Below are positions 1 to 8,068 of a stretch of 13,441 nucleotides of DNA, piece after piece (position 1 is the stretch's first letter; each line of letters starts with the position of its first letter). The position numbers and the translations under genes were made by a program. A model generated the notes under the pieces. That model made no database searches, was not told the DNA's origin, and saw nothing but the letters and a program-made list of their open reading frames with translations. The DNA comes from Eubacterium sp. (GTDB lineage: Bacteria > Bacillota > Clostridia > Lachnospirales > Lachnospiraceae): positions 1 to 13,441 of the forward strand of contig JABUSX010000467.1 of assembly GCA_021442545.1 (NCBI GenBank), in the 5' to 3' direction.

Positions 1-99
1 CGGCTGCTCGGAGGCGAATTAAAGATCGAATGGGATCAGGAAACAGGGCATGTGTTCATGACCGGACCCGCCGAAGCCGTGTTCAGCGGAGAAATCTGA
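1..99 (+). CDS. dapF: Diaminopimelate epimerase, C-terminal fragment (truncated by window edge)
   Basis: Frame 1 is open from the first base to a TGA at 97-99 and gives 32 residues. The peptide contains an [20 protein letters not shown] segment. This closely matches the conserved C-terminal strand of diaminopimelate epimerases, which end in a GHVxMTGPA motif followed by a short F-x-G-E tail. The family interconverts LL- and meso-diaminopimelate in the cytoplasm for lysine and peptidoglycan synthesis. The catalytic cysteines lie outside the window, so activity cannot be judged. A strong hairpin terminator starts 8 bp after the stop, so this is the end of its transcription unit. The call rests on the tail motif alone. 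Confidence 0.78.
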   Translation, partial: RLLGGELKIEWDQETGHVFMTGPAEAVFSGEI

Positions 100-106
100 A
101 AATATC

Positions 107-136
107 AAAAGCTGTGAGTGCGGGCTCACAGCTTTT
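107..136 (+). terminator. Rho-independent terminator after dapF, probably bidirectional
   Basis: A perfect 12-bp inverted repeat (AAAAGCTGTGAG at 107-118, CTCACAGCTTTT at 125-136) encloses a 6-nt loop. The descending arm ends in TTTT and is followed by a T-rich stretch (137-155). The A-rich ascending arm gives a comparable T run on the minus strand, so it can also end transcription of the convergent flavoprotein gene, whose stop is about 78 bp away. Confidence 0.85.
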
Positions 137-214
137 GTATTTTATCGTTTTCCGTCCGCATTCCGGCAGCTATTCATTCCAGGGTGTATTTCTGCGGATC
201 TTTTAGAAACGAAC

Positions 215-832
215 TCATCTGACGAAACTCGTATAGATCGTTTCTTCTTTTTCGGGCAGTCCGTATTCCTGCTTTCCGAGCTGAATGGACTTCATCAGGA
301 AGACCATATTGCGGGCCAGTGTCCGCATCTGCTGCAGGCCTTCCGCATCCTCCGCGGCTTCGCCCGGACCCCGGCCGTGTATGCCGTTCCAGTACTGACC
401 GGATGCGACCGGCATGCCGGAGATGGCAAAATACTTGTTCAGCTCGTCGAAGGTGGCGGTGAGTCCGCCTCTTCTTGCGGCTGCGACGGCGGCACCGACC
501 TTCATGGTCTTGCTGAAAGAGGAGCTGTAGAACAGCCGGTCCAGAAAAGCGATAAGCGTTGCATTGGCGGAAGCATAGTAGACCGGGCTTCCCAGAACGA
601 GACCGTCCGCTTTCTCAAGGAGCTCGGCCGCTTCGTTTACAATATCATTGAAACAGCATTTTCCCGTTCCGGAACAGGCGCCGCAGGCAATGCAGCCCCG
701 GATATCCATCTTTCCGATGTTGAGAATCGTTGTTTCGATTCCCTCTGCTTCAAACACCTTGCACATTTCCGCAAGCGCTGCGGTGGTGTTTCCGTTTTCA
801 CGCGGGCTTCCGTTTACAATTAAAACATTCAT
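215..832 (-). CDS. NADPH-dependent FMN reductase / iron-sulfur flavoprotein-like (flavodoxin fold)
   Basis: A 205-residue flavodoxin-fold protein, probably a cytoplasmic NAD(P)H:FMN oxidoreductase. It begins MNVLIVNGSPRENGNT, the beta1-loop that binds the FMN phosphate (GSPRxxGNT, residues 8-16). It also has the second flavin loop GSPVYY at 81-86. Between them lies a cysteine cluster, C47-x2-C50-x2-C53-x5-C59-C60. This spacing fits the compact motif that holds a 4Fe-4S cluster in archaeal and clostridial Isf proteins, although many plain FMN reductases of this family carry a similar CxxC(x)nC. The frame is open upstream to 955. The ATG at 830-832 is chosen because AGGAGG (complement of 840-845) lies 7 nt before it and the flavin motif starts right there; the 41 upstream residues look non-coding. 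It is divergent from the C11 peptidase and convergent with dapF. The substrate is unknown. Confidence 0.88.
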   Translation of the reverse strand: MNVLIVNGSPRENGNTTAALAEMCKVFEAEGIETTILNIGKMDIRGCIACGACSGTGKCCFNDIVNEAAELLEKADGLVLGSPVYYASANATLIAFLDRLFYSSSFSKTMKVGAAVAAARRGGLTATFDELNKYFAISGMPVASGQYWNGIHGRGPGEAAEDAEGLQQMRTLARNMVFLMKSIQLGKQEYGLPEKEETIYTSFVR

Positions 833-1055
833 AGGGATACCTCCTGAAAGAAAATTCGACTTTCCTGTCTGCGGGATACTGATATTACGCGAGGATGAAA
901 AAGGATGCTGTTCATGATTTTGAACTTTCCAATCATAGACATTCCTGAATAACAATATTACAATATTAAATTGATTCCATCAAATACAAGAAAACGGATA
1001 CTTGCAGGTAAAATTTCGAAAAGAAGGAATTTGAAACCAAAAGAAAGGGGAACCA
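833..1055. promoter_or_regulatory. Divergent intergenic region between flavoprotein and C11 peptidase
   Basis: These 223 bp must carry promoters for both divergent genes. The middle (about 945-985) is strongly AT-rich and contains two adjacent perfect copies of CAATATTA (953-960 and 961-968). Each includes the palindrome AATATT, which makes it a reasonable place for a promoter or operator. I could not assign a convincing -35/-10 pair on either strand. At the right end AAAGGGG (1044-1050) is the ribosome binding site of the peptidase, 5 nt before its ATG. Confidence 0.4.
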
Positions 1056-3443
1056 ATGAAAAAGTTTGCATCACTGGCAGTAACGTTATCCATGGTGCTT
1101 GCACTGACTGCCGCCGGGGTCGGCGCAGACACCGGCAAAGCAGCAGAGGCAGCATCGGAAGAGGCGGTTTCAGAAGCGGTGGAAGAAGCCGAAGCAGCGG
1201 AATCTTCTTCAAAACCGACATCTTTTGCAAAAACGCCGACATTCGAGCTTACGGATGAGATCTTCGATACGATCTGTATTGAAAATACAGACCAGTCGGA
1301 AGCAATCGCAGAAATGCCGGCCTACGGCAAGGATGATACCTGGGCTTTTTATGTTTACATGGTAGGCAGCGATCTGGAAAGCAGAGAGCTCGATGAACTT
1401 TCCGATATCTCAAAGCTCCTTATCCAGGAGGAAAATAAGCAGTACGAAACCGAAAAGACGGAAAAAATAGCAGCATATCTGCAGACTTTTTCAAATGATC
1501 TGAACGCAGCAGGTGCAGATCTCCCGAAACGTTTGTATAATCCGGTATCAACTCCGGTCGAATTCCCGGCAGAATATGAAGAAGCGGAATATTATGCTCC
1601 GGATCCGGATGTGCAAGGTTATGCAAGCGCAAATCTGGAAGCGATCTTCAACGCAGATTATAACGACAATGTGAAGGTAGTCGTGCAGACGGGCGGCGCA
1701 AAACGCTGGCAGAATGCATATATCAATCCGAACCGTTCCCAGCGTCTGCTGGTCGATAAGGATGGATTCCGCATTGTTTATGATGAACCCCTTGTCAATA
1801 TGGCAACACCGGAATCTCTTTCCGATTTTCTTACCTACTGTACGGAAAATTATGATGCCGATCACAAGGTTGTGATCTTCTGGAATCATGGCGGCGGCGT
1901 AAACGGCTACGGTTGGGATGAGATTTATGCGGATAAATTTCTTTCGGTTCCGGAACTTTCACAGGCATTTCAGGATGCATTCGGAAATCCCGGTGAGGAA
2001 CCCGTGTTTGAAGCGATCGGATTTGACGCCTGCCTCATGGCTTCCGCAGAGGTTGCCGATTATCTTTCCGGATATGCAAAATATCTGTATGCAAGTGAAG
2101 AGATCGAACCGGGCAACGGCTGGGATTATCAGAGTTTCCTGAATGCATTATATGAAAACCCGGAGATGAACGGTGCCCAGTTAGGAAAGGCGATTGCCGA
2201 TACCTACCTTCGGTTCAATGCAGAATCAATCTATGTTATGTCAGAAAGCTGTCCGGGCATGACATTTTCCGTTGTCGATCTTTCAAAAGCACCTGCTGTT
2301 TATTCGGCCTATTCCGAACTGGCAAAAGCAGAGCTGAAGAATGTTATCGAAGATCCGGCGGAACTTGCCGCAATATCGAGAGCCGCATCCAAATCTCTCG
2401 CTTATGCCGGAGGTGCCTATAAACAGTATAATTTATTTGATCTTACTATGTTTATGGATGAACTGCCCGAAAAATATTCGACCGAAGCAGGTAATGTGAA
2501 AACGGCTCTTGATGAGGCGGTTCTTTATGCACGCAACACGTATATTCTTGAGGGATCCGGAGGTCTTTCCGTTTATTATCCGCTGTATTCTTCATCTGTG
2601 TCAGGACTTTATTCATCGCTCAGATTCCTGAATGATGTTTCAAAGAACAAAGATATCAACGCACTCTATTATTACAAGCTCGCCGGCTGTCTGAACGATA
2701 CCTATAAACAGTATCTTTCCGGAAACGGTTATGCGGTTCCGGAAACCATCGATTTCTCGGTTATGAATATGCTGACCTATACAGACGTAGAATGTGACGG
2801 AACCGGGAATTTCACCCTGAAACTGGATCCGGAGATGATGGCCGTTACACAGAATGTGCGTTTTTCACTGGCACAATATGATGAGGAAACAGGAGATATA
2901 GAATATCTGGGTAATGATGCCTATGCATATCTTAAGGAAGACGGAACGGTCGAGACGATCTTCGGCGGAAACTGGATTACATACGGAGACGTATACCTGC
3001 CTCTGGAAATCGTATCCGAAACTTCGGAAAACATCATTTACAAAACACCGATCCTCTACGCTGAAAATGATGCATTCCTCCTTTCATCCTATAACGTTCA
3101 GGAAAATGACGTATTTTTGCTGGGAATCTGTCTGGAGGATGATCTGGCTGTTCCGGGAAGAAATTATTATCAGATCACCCCGGGTGAGGAGTTCTATGTG
3201 GTCAAAGAAGCCGGAAATATAAACAGTATGGCAAAGACAAGCATCATGGAACTCGTAACGGTCGACGAGGACACGGTGCTTGAGGAAAGACCGCTTGCGG
3301 ACGGTTCCTATCTTGAATTCCTGGAAGCATATGATCTGCGTGACGACGTCTACTACTCGAAGATCATGACAATGACGATGGAGGACGGAGAGGTCGCAGA
3401 ACAGGAAGTGAATAACGAACTGATGAGCTTCAGCAGAGACTGA
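1056..3443 (+). CDS. Secreted clostripain-type cysteine peptidase (family C11)
   Basis: A 795-residue exported protein. Residues 1-24 form a signal peptide: KK, a hydrophobic core, then an A-x-A-like GVGA/D cleavage site. An Ala/Glu/Ser-rich linker follows to about residue 55. The C11 catalytic core is recognisable by NHGGG (His278) and FDACLM (Cys326). These are the His-Cys dyad of clan CD; the 48-residue spacing is close to that recalled for characterised C11 enzymes. Family members cut after Arg or Lys, and several are activated by self-cleavage. The region after about residue 560 (MLTYTDVECDGTGNFTLKL onward) looks like an added beta-rich domain and makes the protein longer than classic clostripain. 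There is no lipobox, LPxTG motif or C-terminal membrane helix, so it is probably released. The RBS is AAAGGGG, 5 nt before the ATG. The gene is monocistronic, with a minus-strand neighbour on each side. Specificity is inferred only. Confidence 0.93.
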   Translation: MKKFASLAVTLSMVLALTAAGVGADTGKAAEAASEEAVSEAVEEAEAAESSSKPTSFAKTPTFELTDEIFDTICIENTDQSEAIAEMPAYGKDDTWAFYVYMVGSDLESRELDELSDISKLLIQEENKQYETEKTEKIAAYLQTFSNDLNAAGADLPKRLYNPVSTPVEFPAEYEEAEYYAPDPDVQGYASANLEAIFNADYNDNVKVVVQTGGAKRWQNAYINPNRSQRLLVDKDGFRIVYDEPLVNMATPESLSDFLTYCTENYDADHKVVIFWNHGGGVNGYGWDEIYADKFLSVPELSQAFQDAFGNPGEEPVFEAIGFDACLMASAEVADYLSGYAKYLYASEEIEPGNGWDYQSFLNALYENPEMNGAQLGKAIADTYLRFNAESIYVMSESCPGMTFSVVDLSKAPAVYSAYSELAKAELKNVIEDPAELAAISRAASKSLAYAGGAYKQYNLFDLTMFMDELPEKYSTEAGNVKTALDEAVLYARNTYILEGSGGLSVYYPLYSSSVSGLYSSLRFLNDVSKNKDINALYYYKLAGCLNDTYKQYLSGNGYAVPETIDFSVMNMLTYTDVECDGTGNFTLKLDPEMMAVTQNVRFSLAQYDEETGDIEYLGNDAYAYLKEDGTVETIFGGNWITYGDVYLPLEIVSETSENIIYKTPILYAENDAFLLSSYNVQENDVFLLGICLEDDLAVPGRNYYQITPGEEFYVVKEAGNINSMAKTSIMELVTVDEDTVLEERPLADGSYLEFLEAYDLRDDVYYSKIMTMTMEDGEVAEQEVNNELMSFSRD

Positions 3444-3456
3444 CCGGAATTGTTTT

Positions 3457-3505
3457 CTCTGTGATCTTTCCTGAAGGGTTTACGCCGGACGGAGAGGTCA
3501 CAGAG
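3457..3505. repeat. Structured repeat, hairpin copy A
   Basis: A 15-bp stem pairs 3457-3471 with 3491-3505 (two G-U pairs) around a 19-nt loop that ends in GCCGGAC. It begins 13 nt after the peptidase stop. No T run follows on the plus strand, so it is not a standard intrinsic terminator there. It shares sequence, stem length and loop length with hairpin B 85 bp downstream. Confidence 0.72.
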
Positions 3506-3542
3506 GAGCACGCGGATGATCTGCTGAATAAATGAAATCTTT

Positions 3543-3589
3543 TCTGCGGCCTTTCCTGCACAGACCATGCCGGACGGAACGGCCGCAGA
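3543..3589. repeat. Structured repeat, hairpin copy B
   Basis: A 14-bp stem with one mismatch pairs 3543-3556 with 3576-3589, again around a 19-nt loop (3557-3575) ending in GCCGGAC. Aligned with copy A, the pairs T-A and A-T of A (3462/3500, 3464/3498) become C-G and G-C in B, and two G-U pairs become C-G and T-A. Pairing is therefore kept while sequence changes. On the minus strand this hairpin lies 18 nt after the flavin reductase stop and is followed by a modest T-rich stretch, so it may end that gene's transcript. Confidence 0.72.
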
Positions 3590-3606
3590 GAAGCAAACGG
3601 AAATGG

Positions 3607-4545
3607 TTATTTTCTCTGCGCTTTTTCCTGCGCTCTCTTATCATTGATGATCTTCACATGCTCATTCGTGATAAGCGTCACATTGTTTTCCTTTGCCCAG
3701 TTTACGCAGCCGTTCAATACGGTCTTCAGGAAGGGGCGGGGAACTTTTACGAAATTCATCAGAGCCTCGTCCGTGAATTTCACCACATCATCGCAGCGGT
3801 CTGCTGCAAAACGAATGGACGAAATGTCCGCTTCTTTCGGCGCCGGGATCGGCTCGGAAACCGGTTTCCCGAATTTCGGAAAACGGGTATACCAGAAATT
3901 CGTGGAATCCCTGTAGCCGTAATCTACCGGTACAGGCGGAAAACTGGTATTCTTTACACCGTTCACGATGGCGTCGTAATATTTTTCCTTCATCAGGATC
4001 TTATCAATATAAAGGATAAAGTGGGCACCATACTTCGAGGTGATCCCGTTGAAATCATTGTAAGGCCCGGGATGACCGTCATCGATGTCCTCTGCACGGA
4101 ACTTCGATGCATTTTCAAGCTCGTCTGCCCAGGTGCATTCGAAGACCTGGAAAGCTGACCGGATCACCGGAGGACGCAGGGGATCCGAAGGATCCGCAAT
4201 GCCGGGTTCTGTCCGGAACTTCAGGTCTTTCATCTTTTCTTCCGAAGGTCCGGGAAAGCCCAGCCGGACGGCTTCTTTGAACGTTTCCTTTTCATCGGTA
4301 ATAAAGTTCAGCGCACATTTCTTCGTGCGGAGAAGGTTCATGCAGGTATTCGACGTATTCCTGCATTCGAGAACCATGGCATAACGGCTCTTTCCCGCAA
4401 TGTAATACGGAAAACAGAGAGAATACGAACCGATATTGAAGCTGCCGTCCGGGTTCATGGTCGATATGCAGATTGTCGGCATGGGGATGAAGGACGAGGT
4501 CTGGTAAAAATTATCAACGATTCTCATATCTTTGAAACTGCTCAT
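3607..4545 (-). CDS. Flavin reductase-like protein (FMN-binding split barrel)
   Basis: A 312-residue cytoplasmic protein. The first 85 residues carry the signature of the flavin reductase-like / FMN-binding split-barrel family. This includes PMPTICISTMNPDGSFNIGSY (21-41), then hydrophobic CFPYYIAG and a NTSNTCMNLLRTKKCALNFI segment (63-82), where family members shield and bind FMN. Such proteins reduce free flavin with NAD(P)H or act as FMN-dependent oxidoreductases. The rest (about 100-312) is longer than in minimal flavin reductases and I do not recognise a second named domain. The start is an ATG with GGAGG (complement of 4553-4557) 7 nt upstream. It is the last of four minus-strand genes, 109 bp after the pyrophosphatase. 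The C-terminal residues AQEKAQRK are encoded by a half copy of the neighbouring structured repeat. The substrate is unknown. Confidence 0.82.
   Translation of the reverse strand: MSSFKDMRIVDNFYQTSSFIPMPTICISTMNPDGSFNIGSYSLCFPYYIAGKSRYAMVLECRNTSNTCMNLLRTKKCALNFITDEKETFKEAVRLGFPGPSEEKMKDLKFRTEPGIADPSDPLRPPVIRSAFQVFECTWADELENASKFRAEDIDDGHPGPYNDFNGITSKYGAHFILYIDKILMKEKYYDAIVNGVKNTSFPPVPVDYGYRDSTNFWYTRFPKFGKPVSEPIPAPKEADISSIRFAADRCDDVVKFTDEALMNFVKVPRPFLKTVLNGCVNWAKENNVTLITNEHVKIINDKRAQEKAQRK
3610..3630. repeat. Half copy (left arm only) of the 3457-3589 structured repeat
   Basis: This 21-bp segment matches 3453-3473, the left arm of copy A, at 18 of 21 positions, and matches the left arm of copy B at a lower level. 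It lies inside the last codons of the minus-strand flavin reductase gene. No matching right arm is visible in the following 60 bp, so it cannot form the same hairpin. Confidence 0.55.
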
Positions 4546-4571
4546 ATAAATGCCTCCGTTTTTATTGCTTA

Positions 4572-4599
4572 TCCGGACACATATATCAAAACGTCCGGA
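4572..4599 (-). other. Short hairpin in the leader of the flavin reductase gene
   Basis: The perfect 7-bp arms TCCGGAC (4572-4578) and GTCCGGA (4593-4599) enclose a 14-nt AT-rich loop. It sits 15 nt before the flavin reductase ribosome binding site on the minus strand, in the 109-bp gap after the pyrophosphatase gene. No T run follows, so it is not a clear terminator. A processing or attenuation role is possible but unsupported. Confidence 0.35.
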
Positions 4600-4654
4600 A
4601 ACAGGAACAGAATAGTTTCTTCACTGAAAATACCCGTAAAGGATCAGGCGCGGT

Positions 4655-6334
4655 TTATAATTCCTGAATCGCGGAGACCAGTCTGGGCACAAGCTGTTTT
4701 TTCCTCGAGACGACGCCGGGAAGAGTGCAGCTTCCGTCGTGAACTTCTGTTTTGAATGCGATCTCCACGACACGCTGCGCATCCTCGCCGCAGAACAGGA
4801 GTTCCGTGGATTCCGAAAGGATATCGGTGAGCATGAAGAAGATATGTGACACACCGTTGTGGCCGCACTGGCTTTCCATAAATGTACGGATTTTTTCCTT
4901 CACAAAGGCAAGGCTTTCAGGAGCCATGGAAGAGATCTGCCCGACGCCGAAGGTGATCCGGTCGACATTAAACTGTTTGAAATCCTGATAGAAGATGGCT
5001 TCGGGAGACTTGTGCTCGAGATCGCTGCCGGCCATAAACATGTCTTTTGCAAACTGATACATGTCTTTTCCGGAGATAGCGGCCAGAGAACCGGCGGCCA
5101 TTTTATCCTGGATCGTACATGTCGGTGAGCGGAACATCAGCGTATCGGAAAGAATAGCCGCACACAGAATGCCTGCGATCTCCGGTGAAGGATCGATCCG
5201 TTCTTCCTGATAGATGCGGAAGATGATGGTTGCTGTACAGCCTACGGGTTCATTTCTGAAATGGATCGGCTGGCTGGTCTGCACGTCACCGAGACGATGA
5301 TGATCCACGATCTCCAGAATTTCTGCCGTTTCAATGTTGTCGACAGCCTGCCCCAGATCGTTGTGGTCAACCAGAATAACCTTTTTCTTTTTTATGCCGA
5401 GGAAGTTCCGGCGTGAGATGGTTCCGATGCATTTATCGTGTACGTCAAGAACAGGGAAGGCACGGTGTTTATTGCGGATCAGGGTTGACTGGATGTTTTC
5501 CGTGTAATCCTCCTCGCTGAAGGTCAGAAGCTTTTTCGTTCTCATAATGTGTTCGATCGGAATGCTTTGAATGATCTGCCTTGCGATCGTATAGGTGTCC
5601 GAATCTGTCGAGATGATAACGCAGCCGCTTTTTTCCGCCGCTTTTATTTCATCCTCATGAACAGGGATATCAAGAGCCATGATGATGCAGGAGGCTCCTT
5701 TCTGAATGATCTCGGCAACAGGTTTTTCAGAAGAAGCGATGATCACAAGGTCGCCTTCTTCTACGCTTGAAACGATTTTGTCAGGATCGGCTGCTCCGAT
5801 CAGGATCTTTCCTTCTGCAAGACGTTTCTGCGGATCGCCGGTTACGATCGTTCCGCCGATCGTTTCTGCGATCATGCCGAAGAGGACTTTTGCAGAGGAA
5901 AGGATGCTGCTGTCAGAGGAACTTTTTATATAGGTTCTGGCAATGTCTCCGATCGTGATGAGACCGTCGAGGGTATCATCCTCTCTTCTTACGGGAAGTG
6001 TAACCAGAGAATGCTCGGACATGATTTCCCATGCTTTTTTCAGCGAACACAGCCGGTCGACTTTCGGACTCTTCCGGATGGACATATCCCTGACCTGCGT
6101 TCCCACATTCATGATATATTCAGGCGGCTGCAGACCGAAGGTTTTCAGGACAAAACTGGTCTCGCTGTTGACGTGGCCGGCACGGCGCGGAACATAGCGG
6201 ACATGATCTTCGATCTCTTTCTGTGAACGTATACGGTTTTTCAGATCTGCAAAGGCTATGGCCGAGCAGATGGAATCCGTATCGGGGTTCTTGTGGCCTA
6301 TGACAAATACAAGGTTTTCCTTATTTTCCGACAT
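4655..6334 (-). CDS. Manganese-dependent inorganic pyrophosphatase, family II with CBS and DRTGG domains
   Basis: A 559-residue cytoplasmic enzyme that hydrolyses pyrophosphate to two phosphates. The DHH phosphoesterase half starts with GHKNPDTDS (His14, Asp18, Asp20, metal ligands). The regulatory insert follows: a CBS motif at about 83-137, a DRTGG-like domain at about 150-260 and a second CBS motif at about 262-315. The catalytic half resumes with VDHND (Asp323-His324-Asn325) and IVDHHRLGD (Asp344-His345-His346). The C-terminal DHHA2 domain ends with the substrate-binding SRKKQ motif (543-547). All expected metal and phosphate ligands are present. In characterised relatives the CBS pair binds AMP/ADP (inhibition) or ATP (activation), and DRTGG forms can bind diadenosine polyphosphates. 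The frame stays open to 6388, but the ATG at 6332-6334 is preferred because AGGAG lies 7-8 nt upstream and the family's conserved N-terminus starts there. It follows guaA by 98 bp, which suits a role in removing the pyrophosphate made by GMP synthase. The related CBS-less genes are called ppaC. Confidence 0.95.
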   Translation of the reverse strand: MSENKENLVFVIGHKNPDTDSICSAIAFADLKNRIRSQKEIEDHVRYVPRRAGHVNSETSFVLKTFGLQPPEYIMNVGTQVRDMSIRKSPKVDRLCSLKKAWEIMSEHSLVTLPVRREDDTLDGLITIGDIARTYIKSSSDSSILSSAKVLFGMIAETIGGTIVTGDPQKRLAEGKILIGAADPDKIVSSVEEGDLVIIASSEKPVAEIIQKGASCIIMALDIPVHEDEIKAAEKSGCVIISTDSDTYTIARQIIQSIPIEHIMRTKKLLTFSEEDYTENIQSTLIRNKHRAFPVLDVHDKCIGTISRRNFLGIKKKKVILVDHNDLGQAVDNIETAEILEIVDHHRLGDVQTSQPIHFRNEPVGCTATIIFRIYQEERIDPSPEIAGILCAAILSDTLMFRSPTCTIQDKMAAGSLAAISGKDMYQFAKDMFMAGSDLEHKSPEAIFYQDFKQFNVDRITFGVGQISSMAPESLAFVKEKIRTFMESQCGHNGVSHIFFMLTDILSESTELLFCGEDAQRVVEIAFKTEVHDGSCTLPGVVSRKKQLVPRLVSAIQEL

Positions 6335-6432
6335 TATAGTTCTCCTTTTTCGTACGACAGGGGAAGCATTCATATCCGGTTTTTGCATGCATTCACGTCC
6401 GGCTCATTTTCATTGTCTGCCTGTCTCGTTAC

Positions 6433-7965
6433 TCACTCCCACTCGACAGTTGCGGGGGGTTTTGAGGTGATGTCGTAGACGACGCGGGTGATCTGTCCGA
6501 TTTCGTTTGTGATCCTGGAGCTTGCCCGTTCGAGGACTTCATACGGAATGCGGCTCCACTGTGCGGTCATGAAGTCATCGGTGTCGACGGCCCGCAGTGC
6601 GCAGGTGTATCCGTAGGTGCGGGCATCGCCTTTTACGCCGACGCTTCGCATATCGGTCAGTACGGCGAAATACTGGTTCGGCATGCGGACGGCGCCGCGA
6701 TCGGTTTCTTCACGGAAGATCGCATCTGCATCGCGGAGTAGATCGAGTTTTTCTTTGGTGATTTCACCGATGATCCGGACGGCAAGTCCGGGGCCGGGGA
6801 AGGGCTGGCGGTATACGAGTTCATCGGGAAGTCCGAGCTTTACGCCGGCTTCGCGTACTTCGTCTTTAAAAAGATCGGCCAGGGGTTCCACGATGCGTTC
6901 GAAGTCCATCCGTTCCGGAAGACCGCCGACGTTATGATGGCTCTTGATCGTGGCGGAGCCGCCTTTTCCGCTTTCGACTACGTCGGGATAGATGGTGCCC
7001 TGCGCAAGTACATGGATCTTGCCGAGTTTTTTCGCTTCGGCTTCAAAGGTACGGATAAATTCCTCGCCGATGATCTTTCTTTTTTGTTCCGGTTCGGTAA
7101 CACCGGCGAGTTTTTCCAGAAAATGTGCCTCGGCATTGACACGGATCATATTCATGCCGAAGCGTCCTTTGAAGGTTTTTTCCACAAAGTCGCCTTCATC
7201 TTTCCGAAGGAGTCCGTGGTCCACGAATACACAGGTCAGGTCGTCGCCGATCGCCTTGTAGAGCAGTGCGGCGGCAACGGAGGAATCGACACCGCCGGAA
7301 AGTCCGAGGAGGACTTTTTTGCCTTTCAGTTCGGAACGGTATCTGCTGACCGAGCGTTCGATAAAGTCATCCATCTTCCATTCACCCTTGCATCCGCAGA
7401 CTCCAAAGATGAAATTGTGCAGCATCGTGGTGCCGTATTCCGTGTGTGCAACCTCGGGGTGGAACTGCACGCCGTACAGATTCCGGCGCGGATCCTGCAT
7501 GGCGGCACAGGGGCATTTGGAGGTTTCGGCTATGATCGTGAATCCGTCCGGTGCACTCTGAATATAGTCCGTATGGCTCATCCAGCAGATGCTCTCATCC
7601 GGCACGCCGGCAAAGAGCTGTCCGGGCCGCACGGAGACGCGTGTCTTTCCGTATTCGCTGGAGTCTTCTGCGGAGCAGATCGTTCCGCCTGCCATATAGG
7701 CCATCAGCTGGGCGCCGTAGCAGATTCCCAGGATGGGGATGCCGAGATCCAGAATGGCCGGATCGTAATGTGGGGAGGTTTCGTCATAGACGCTGTTCGG
7801 GCCGCCTGTAAAGATGATCCCGCTGTAGTTTTCCCCGCGGATTTCGTCGAGTGAGATCCCGGTGTAGTCTTTGATTTCCGCATAAACGTGATGCTCGCGG
7901 ACACGTCTCGCAATCAGCTGGTCATACTGGCCGCCGAAGTCCAGAACAAGAATTTTTTCATTCAA
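6433..7965 (-). CDS. guaA: GMP synthase (glutamine-hydrolysing)
   Basis: About 510 residues. It converts XMP, ATP and glutamine to GMP, AMP, pyrophosphate and glutamate, the last step of guanine nucleotide synthesis. The N-terminal class I glutamine amidotransferase has GICYGAQ with the nucleophilic Cys (residue 82 from the chosen start) and FHPEVAHTE, giving the His and Glu of the triad (169, 171). The ATP-pyrophosphatase domain has the PP-loop LSGGVDSS (about 222-229). The C-terminal dimerisation domain ends in the family's KPPATVEWE. Length is normal and nothing is missing. There is no ATG at the start. The frame can begin at GTG 7974 or TTG 7965. I prefer TTG because AGCAGGTGA lies just upstream of it at suitable spacing, the GTG itself falls inside that site, and the resulting [13 protein letters not shown] start matches homologues. 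GTG 7974 (513 residues) remains possible. It sits between the GH120-like gene and the pyrophosphatase. Confidence 0.97.
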   Translation of the reverse strand: MNEKILVLDFGGQYDQLIARRVREHHVYAEIKDYTGISLDEIRGENYSGIIFTGGPNSVYDETSPHYDPAILDLGIPILGICYGAQLMAYMAGGTICSAEDSSEYGKTRVSVRPGQLFAGVPDESICWMSHTDYIQSAPDGFTIIAETSKCPCAAMQDPRRNLYGVQFHPEVAHTEYGTTMLHNFIFGVCGCKGEWKMDDFIERSVSRYRSELKGKKVLLGLSGGVDSSVAAALLYKAIGDDLTCVFVDHGLLRKDEGDFVEKTFKGRFGMNMIRVNAEAHFLEKLAGVTEPEQKRKIIGEEFIRTFEAEAKKLGKIHVLAQGTIYPDVVESGKGGSATIKSHHNVGGLPERMDFERIVEPLADLFKDEVREAGVKLGLPDELVYRQPFPGPGLAVRIIGEITKEKLDLLRDADAIFREETDRGAVRMPNQYFAVLTDMRSVGVKGDARTYGYTCALRAVDTDDFMTAQWSRIPYEVLERASSRITNEIGQITRVVYDITSKPPATVEWE

Positions 7966-8002
7966 TGTGGTCACCTGCTTTCATTTAGTCTGCGTATGAT
8001 TC

Positions 8003-8008
8003 AGTATA
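8003..8008 (-). promoter_or_regulatory. Possible -10 element for guaA
   Basis: On the minus strand TATACT lies about 38 nt before the guaA start codon, in the 103-bp gap after the GH120-like gene. A TTTAAA hexamer about 16 nt further upstream is a poor -35. guaA may have its own promoter or be read through from upstream. I see no guanine (purine) riboswitch in this leader. Confidence 0.28.
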
Positions 8009-8068
8009 TACGGTTACAGGGCAGTTTAAACAGTGTTTTTAATCCGAAATCTTAAAAATGCCGTGGTT

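Noticed and set aside
3532..4158. 208-codon plus-strand frame
   Set aside because: It is antisense to the flavin reductase gene, starts inside hairpin copy B, and has low-complexity Arg/Phe-rich content with no motif.
4655..6334. VDHND instead of VDHHD in the pyrophosphatase as a possible lost metal ligand
   Set aside because: DHN at this place is the usual motif of family II pyrophosphatases, and the second DHH motif (344-346) is intact.
6366..6402. Direct repeat GCATTCAyrTCCGG (6366-6379 and 6389-6402) between guaA and the pyrophosphatase
   Set aside because: Only two 14-bp copies with two mismatches, built from CCGGA and GCATTC words that are common here. Chance similarity is likely, though an operator cannot be excluded.
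6934..7854. 306-codon plus-strand frame
   Set aside because: It is antisense to guaA, which is unmistakable on the minus strand.
7975..8068. Purine riboswitch upstream of guaA
   Set aside because: The gap is short and shows no three-way-junction pairing or conserved riboswitch core.
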